In this document: positions 60,589 to 64,000 of the stretch, in pieces
Layout of the letters: each line of letters begins with the position of its first letter
How positions within the stretch are numbered: position 1 is the stretch's first letter
Assembly (NCBI RefSeq): GCF_020169515.1
Contig: NZ_JAHMHW010000001.1
Span: 868,001-932,000, forward strand
DNA: 64,000 nt
Direction: 5' to 3'
From: Paenibacillus vietnamensis
GTDB taxonomy: Bacteria; Bacillota; Bacilli; Paenibacillales; Paenibacillaceae
Position numbers and translations under genes: made by a program
The notes under the pieces: model-generated
Seen by the model: only the letters and a program-made list of their open reading frames with translations
Told to the model about the DNA's origin: nothing
Database searches by the model: none

Positions 60589-62166
60589 ATGTATCGTGTA
60601 CTTATTGTGGATGACGAGCCGATTATCAGCAGCGGCATCCATTCGTTTATTGATTGGGAGAAGGAGGGAATGTCGGCGGAGGAAGACTGCGCCAACGGGG
60701 AGGAGGCGCTTGCCGCTCTGGAAACCTCTCCTTTTGATATTCTGATTACGGACATCAAAATGCCTTTGTTAAACGGCATAGAGCTTGTCAGGCAGGCGCT
60801 GGCACGTTATCCTTCGCTGAAAGTGATTCTGATCAGCAACTACAGCGATTTTGAATACGTGAAAGAGGGGCTTAAGCTGGGCGCTGTCGATTACCTGTTA
60901 AAATTGACCTTGAACCGCGATGACCTTCTTGCCGTTCTGAAGCGCTGCATTTCTATGCTTGAAGAAGAGAGGAGAAAGGACGACGAGCAAGTTCGTTTCC
61001 GGGAAGACGCTCTGTACCGGACAAGAAAAAGTGTCGAGCAGGAAATCAAAAGAGTGATCGCTCAGGAACAGCTTTCCCTATCCTCGGCCGCTTGGGCTCC
61101 CGCTTGGCTGGAGAAGCGTTATATTTGTGCTTATCTTATGCTTGACGGGGCGGAGGAGTGGGCTAACAATCACGGTTATCTTAATCTGCTGATGCTTCTT
61201 GAGGATTTGCAGGAAAGCTTTTATGCGGAGTTAAGCGAGGGGGCCGCTATGCCGGTATCCGAGAACGGTATATTTCTGCTGTTTCCGGATCCCGATGGGG
61301 AAGAGGAGAACCTTCTGCAGCAATGGAAACGGACTGCGGAAGCGCAATGGGGAATTTCAATATCGGCGGGCTTCGTAATCGAGCAAGGAGCAGGCCGGAT
61401 TTTGGATGGATTTTTTTGCAGTCGGGAGGCCTGCCAAAGGCGATTTTTCGAAGGGAAAGGCGGTCTGTACCGCGCAAGAGGCTCGGAAGAAGCCGGGGAG
61501 CGGACGTTAACGGAACCGGAAGGGAAACGGGATTGGACGCCATTTTATGAAATCATTCGTAACGGCGATCCGATTTCCATCGCCGCTGATTTTGCTTATG
61601 AGCAATGGAAGAGCGGAGAGCAAACGCCGGAGCAGGTGAAGCATGAGGCGTGCCGTCTGGTTTCCCTTATCTGTGAAAGGCATGAAGGCGCCGGACCCTT
61701 GCTCCCCGAACGGCTTGATCTGCTTCGGCAGGCGGAAACGCTGGAGCAATTGCAATCGGAGCTGGTCATCCTGCTGGAGGAAATCGTAAAGCCGGTCATC
61801 CCGGATCTGACGAACAGCGGCTATAGCGGGCAATTGATTATCAAAGCTCTCAATTATATAACCGAGCATTATACGGACAATTTAACTTTACAAAGTGTGG
61901 CGGATATCATTCATCTCAATAAAAGCTATTTCAGTCTGTTATTCAAAAAACAAACGGGAAGAAATTTTATCGATTATTTAATTGAGCTTCGGATCCGGGA
62001 AGCCAAACGGCTGCTAGCGCAAAGCGAAAGCCGGATTTATGATGTAGCAGGAGCCGCCGGCTTTAAGGATGTCAAATATTTTAGCAAAATGTTCAAAAAA
62101 ACGACGGGATTCACTCCGGTCGAATACAGGGATAAGCATCGGCCGTCCGGGCCGCCATGCAGCTAG
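60589..62166 (+). CDS. response regulator, YesN-like, AraC output domain
   Basis: A 525-residue regulator. The receiver domain (1-120) has the acidic pocket VDDEP, phospho-acceptor Asp55 in LITDIKMP, and the Lys of YLLKLTL. A long middle region (about 130-410) is typical of YesN proteins, and the C terminus is an AraC-type double helix-turn-helix (NLTLQSVADIIHLNKSYFS, FKDVKYFSKMFKKTTGFTP). It works with the preceding kinase, probably switching on carbohydrate transport genes. AGGAAAGAGG precedes the ATG. Confidence 0.9.
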   Translation: MYRVLIVDDEPIISSGIHSFIDWEKEGMSAEEDCANGEEALAALETSPFDILITDIKMPLLNGIELVRQALARYPSLKVILISNYSDFEYVKEGLKLGAVDYLLKLTLNRDDLLAVLKRCISMLEEERRKDDEQVRFREDALYRTRKSVEQEIKRVIAQEQLSLSSAAWAPAWLEKRYICAYLMLDGAEEWANNHGYLNLLMLLEDLQESFYAELSEGAAMPVSENGIFLLFPDPDGEEENLLQQWKRTAEAQWGISISAGFVIEQGAGRILDGFFCSREACQRRFFEGKGGLYRARGSEEAGERTLTEPEGKRDWTPFYEIIRNGDPISIAADFAYEQWKSGEQTPEQVKHEACRLVSLICERHEGAGPLLPERLDLLRQAETLEQLQSELVILLEEIVKPVIPDLTNSGYSGQLIIKALNYITEHYTDNLTLQSVADIIHLNKSYFSLLFKKQTGRNFIDYLIELRIREAKRLLAQSESRIYDVAGAAGFKDVKYFSKMFKKTTGFTPVEYRDKHRPSGPPCS

Positions 62167-62182
62167 AAGGAGGTATTCCGAA

Positions 62183-63454
62183 ATGGCTCTCCGTTCGATT
62201 TTCATAGCTTTTTTGGCTGTTGGTTGGCTATCCGGATGCGGAGGGCAGGCGGTCATCACCGATCCGGAACAGGTTGAAACGCTTCACGGCAAAGACAGCA
62301 CCGATATTACGTTCTGGCACAGTTACAGCGATGAAGAAACGCGGGTTCTCGAGGAGCAGCTTATTCCCGAATTTGAACGGCTGCACCCGGATATTCGTGT
62401 CCATTCCATTAACGTGGCCGTCAATAACGAATTAAGGAATACGTTGATTTCTCTGGCCTCTTCCTATCGGGGGCCTGATGTCGTCCGGATCGAACTCGCT
62501 TGGGTACCCGAGTTTACAACCAAAAGACTTCTGGTGCCGCTAAACGAATATTTCGGTGATGACGAAGATATCCTCCCACTTTTTCATAAGGAGGCCATGA
62601 GAGTCGGCTTTGACCAGGAACAATTATATTCCCTGCCGCTTGATATTTATGTGAAATCGGCTATTTTTAACCGGGAGCTGCTCGAACAGGCGGGTTATTC
62701 GGAGCCGCCGCGAACGCTTCAGGAAGTGATCATGGTCGCCAGGCAAAACCATTATACGATCGGTCTCGGGGGATGGGAGCCATGGGATACGCTTCCTTAT
62801 ATCTACAGCCTCGGTGGAGCAATGATAAATGATGATTTTACCAAATCGAGCGGATTTTTAAACAGCGATAACACGGTTCATGCCGTCAGCCAGTTAAAGT
62901 CGCTTTACAAGGAAAAGCTGCTTCATTTTTCGAGCATAAACGACCGCAGCGACAATTGGAGCGGAGTCAAAACAGGAAATGTGCTTATGACGGATGAAGG
63001 ACCATGGTATTATAGCAAGCTGGAGAGAGCCGAACTGGACCGGGCCTTGAAGCAGACGATTCCAATAACGTTTCCGAGCGGCAGCGGCTCGGCTTCGATT
63101 ATGGGCGGCAATCATTTGGTCATTATGAAAGGCAGCCAAGCTCCTGCTCAAGCATGGACGTTTATGAAATGGATGACCGGAAAGGAAGCGCAGCTGACAA
63201 TGGCGGCAACCGGATTGATCCCGACCAACCAGGAAGCGCGTTTTGCTTGGACGGTTAACCGGGATTCTTACCTTTATCCTTTTGTGGAAGCCACGGATGA
63301 CGCATTTCTGCGTCCGCCGGTTGAAAACTGGGGGAATATCGAACAAATCTATACCGGATACATGAGCAAAATATTTCTTGACGAAATGACCGTTCAAGCA
63401 GGGCTGGACCGTGCCGCGGCGGAAATCGACGTCCTTTTGAACGACAATAACTAA
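62183..63454 (+). CDS. sugar ABC transporter solute-binding lipoprotein
   Basis: A 423-residue extracellular solute-binding protein of the maltose-type family 1. The signal ends in WLSGCGG with the lipid-anchored Cys19, followed by ITFWHSYSDEETRVLEEQL, then GPDVVRIELAWVPEF. AGAAGGAGG sets ATG 62183; the frame continues upstream inside the regulator gene. It begins 16 bases after the regulator, so it belongs to the sensor operon. No permease genes follow, because the next gene is on the other strand; it may serve signalling or a distant importer. Confidence 0.88.
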   Translation: MALRSIFIAFLAVGWLSGCGGQAVITDPEQVETLHGKDSTDITFWHSYSDEETRVLEEQLIPEFERLHPDIRVHSINVAVNNELRNTLISLASSYRGPDVVRIELAWVPEFTTKRLLVPLNEYFGDDEDILPLFHKEAMRVGFDQEQLYSLPLDIYVKSAIFNRELLEQAGYSEPPRTLQEVIMVARQNHYTIGLGGWEPWDTLPYIYSLGGAMINDDFTKSSGFLNSDNTVHAVSQLKSLYKEKLLHFSSINDRSDNWSGVKTGNVLMTDEGPWYYSKLERAELDRALKQTIPITFPSGSGSASIMGGNHLVIMKGSQAPAQAWTFMKWMTGKEAQLTMAATGLIPTNQEARFAWTVNRDSYLYPFVEATDDAFLRPPVENWGNIEQIYTGYMSKIFLDEMTVQAGLDRAAAEIDVLLNDNN

Positions 63455-63462
63455 TTGAACAT

Positions 63463-63969
63463 CTAGGATTTGTCACCGTAATAAATATGTTTGGCAGTTA
63501 CAGTCCCGCTCGCAAGCTTAAAAATACCGAATGAATACAAGGGCTGCTTTCTCTTATCCGTTGGCGATCCGGGATTAAAGACGAGCAGTCCGGCTGATCG
63601 CTTCAGCACTGGAATATGGGAATGGCCGTAGATCAGCACATCCAAAGAAACATTTTTGAAAGCTTCCAACGCACGTGCTTCTGTATCTATTCGTTTCCCG
63701 GTGCCATGTCCGTGAACGATACCCATTTTTACACCATCAAGCTCTATGAGCCTCCGGAATCCAAACTTGTGAATAATGTCCGCTCCGTCATTGTTACCTG
63801 CGACACCGTAAACCGGAGCGAATGCGGCCAATGACTCGTACACGGAAAGGTTCGTCCAATCCCCCGCGTGAATGATCGCTTTTGCCGTTTTCAGCTCGCG
63901 AAGCAGCCGGTCCGGCAGCTTTTTGTTCATTCTGGGCATATGCGTATCCGATACGACGACGATTTTCAT
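63463..63969 (-). CDS. YfcE/MJ0936-type phosphodiesterase
   Basis: A 168-residue metallophosphoesterase. The metal ligands appear as SDTHM (Asp8, His10), HAGDW (Asp36), AGNND (Asn), HGHG and YGHSH. Members such as YsnB and YfcE hydrolyse phosphodiesters in the cytoplasm; the native substrate is unknown. It is convergent with the solute-binding gene. The upstream region reaches the window edge. Confidence 0.9.
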   Translation of the reverse strand: MKIVVVSDTHMPRMNKKLPDRLLRELKTAKAIIHAGDWTNLSVYESLAAFAPVYGVAGNNDGADIIHKFGFRRLIELDGVKMGIVHGHGTGKRIDTEARALEAFKNVSLDVLIYGHSHIPVLKRSAGLLVFNPGSPTDKRKQPLYSFGIFKLASGTVTAKHIYYGDKS

Positions 63970-64000
63970 ATGAACCGACCTCGATTCCTTCTCTTCCTGT

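Noticed and set aside
1..64000. CRISPR arrays, tRNA and rRNA genes
   Set aside because: None seen by eye on either strand; a covariance-model scan was not possible.

Overview
The window looks like chromosome of a spore-forming Gram-positive of the Paenibacillus type. This is inferred from strong AGGAGG-like ribosome sites, frequent TTG and GTG starts, a GerAB-type germination permease, a YesM/YesN-type two-component pair, a SH3b/Amidase_3 cell-wall hydrolase and moderate GC. No rRNA, tRNA or CRISPR array was seen.

Bases 1-10.6 kb: the tail of a beta-lactamase-fold serine hydrolase, then one compact co-directional purine-catabolism cluster. Its order is amidohydrolase/deaminase, pucA (XdhC), pucB (MocA-like), pucC, pucD and pucE (xanthine dehydrogenase FAD, molybdenum and 2Fe-2S subunits), OHCU decarboxylase, urate oxidase, HIU hydrolase and adenosine deaminase. 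Together they carry purines through xanthine and urate to allantoin.

10.9-24.6 kb: mostly single-gene units. They include a TauE/SafE permease, DinB-like protein, TmrB-like ATPase, lipoprotein GH3 hexosaminidase, bicupin oxalate decarboxylase, NUDIX hydrolase, a eukaryotic-type HisA, a HAD phosphatase, GNAT, a Fur-controlled siderophore-binding lipoprotein, glyoxalase-fold protein, ZIP transporter and acyl-CoA thioesterase. A BlaI/M56-peptidase/DUF3105 block carries two matched palindromic operators, and a 43-residue gene follows.

24.6-30.6 kb: an AraC regulator divergent from a sugar-acid set (split UxaA-type dehydratase plus SDR), a manganese catalase, and two adjacent DndB-like DGQHR-domain genes with no other dnd genes.

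30.6-38.5 kb: an AT-richer accessory stretch with mobile-element debris. It holds a 3'-end remnant of a group II intron, an IS110 element with a structured RNA candidate upstream of its transposase, a broken IS1182-type transposase, an APH-like kinase, several small membrane proteins, a methyltransferase, and a roughly 500-bp gene-free segment bounded by exact 19-bp inverted repeats.

38.5-64 kb: a winged-helix/Rad52-like gene pair, a LysR regulator and metE separated by two palindromes, a Tat-signal phosphoesterase, a ZIP-like transporter, tatA, a DUF4832 protein, an erythromycin-esterase-like enzyme, an FMN reductase, an HxlR regulator, a GH51 arabinofuranosidase, a lone GerAB permease, a SH3b amidase, a VapBC-like pair, a PfpI protein, a secreted GH70-type glucanotransferase with a cre-like site, a YesM/YesN-like sensor pair with a solute-binding lipoprotein, and a YfcE-type phosphodiesterase.
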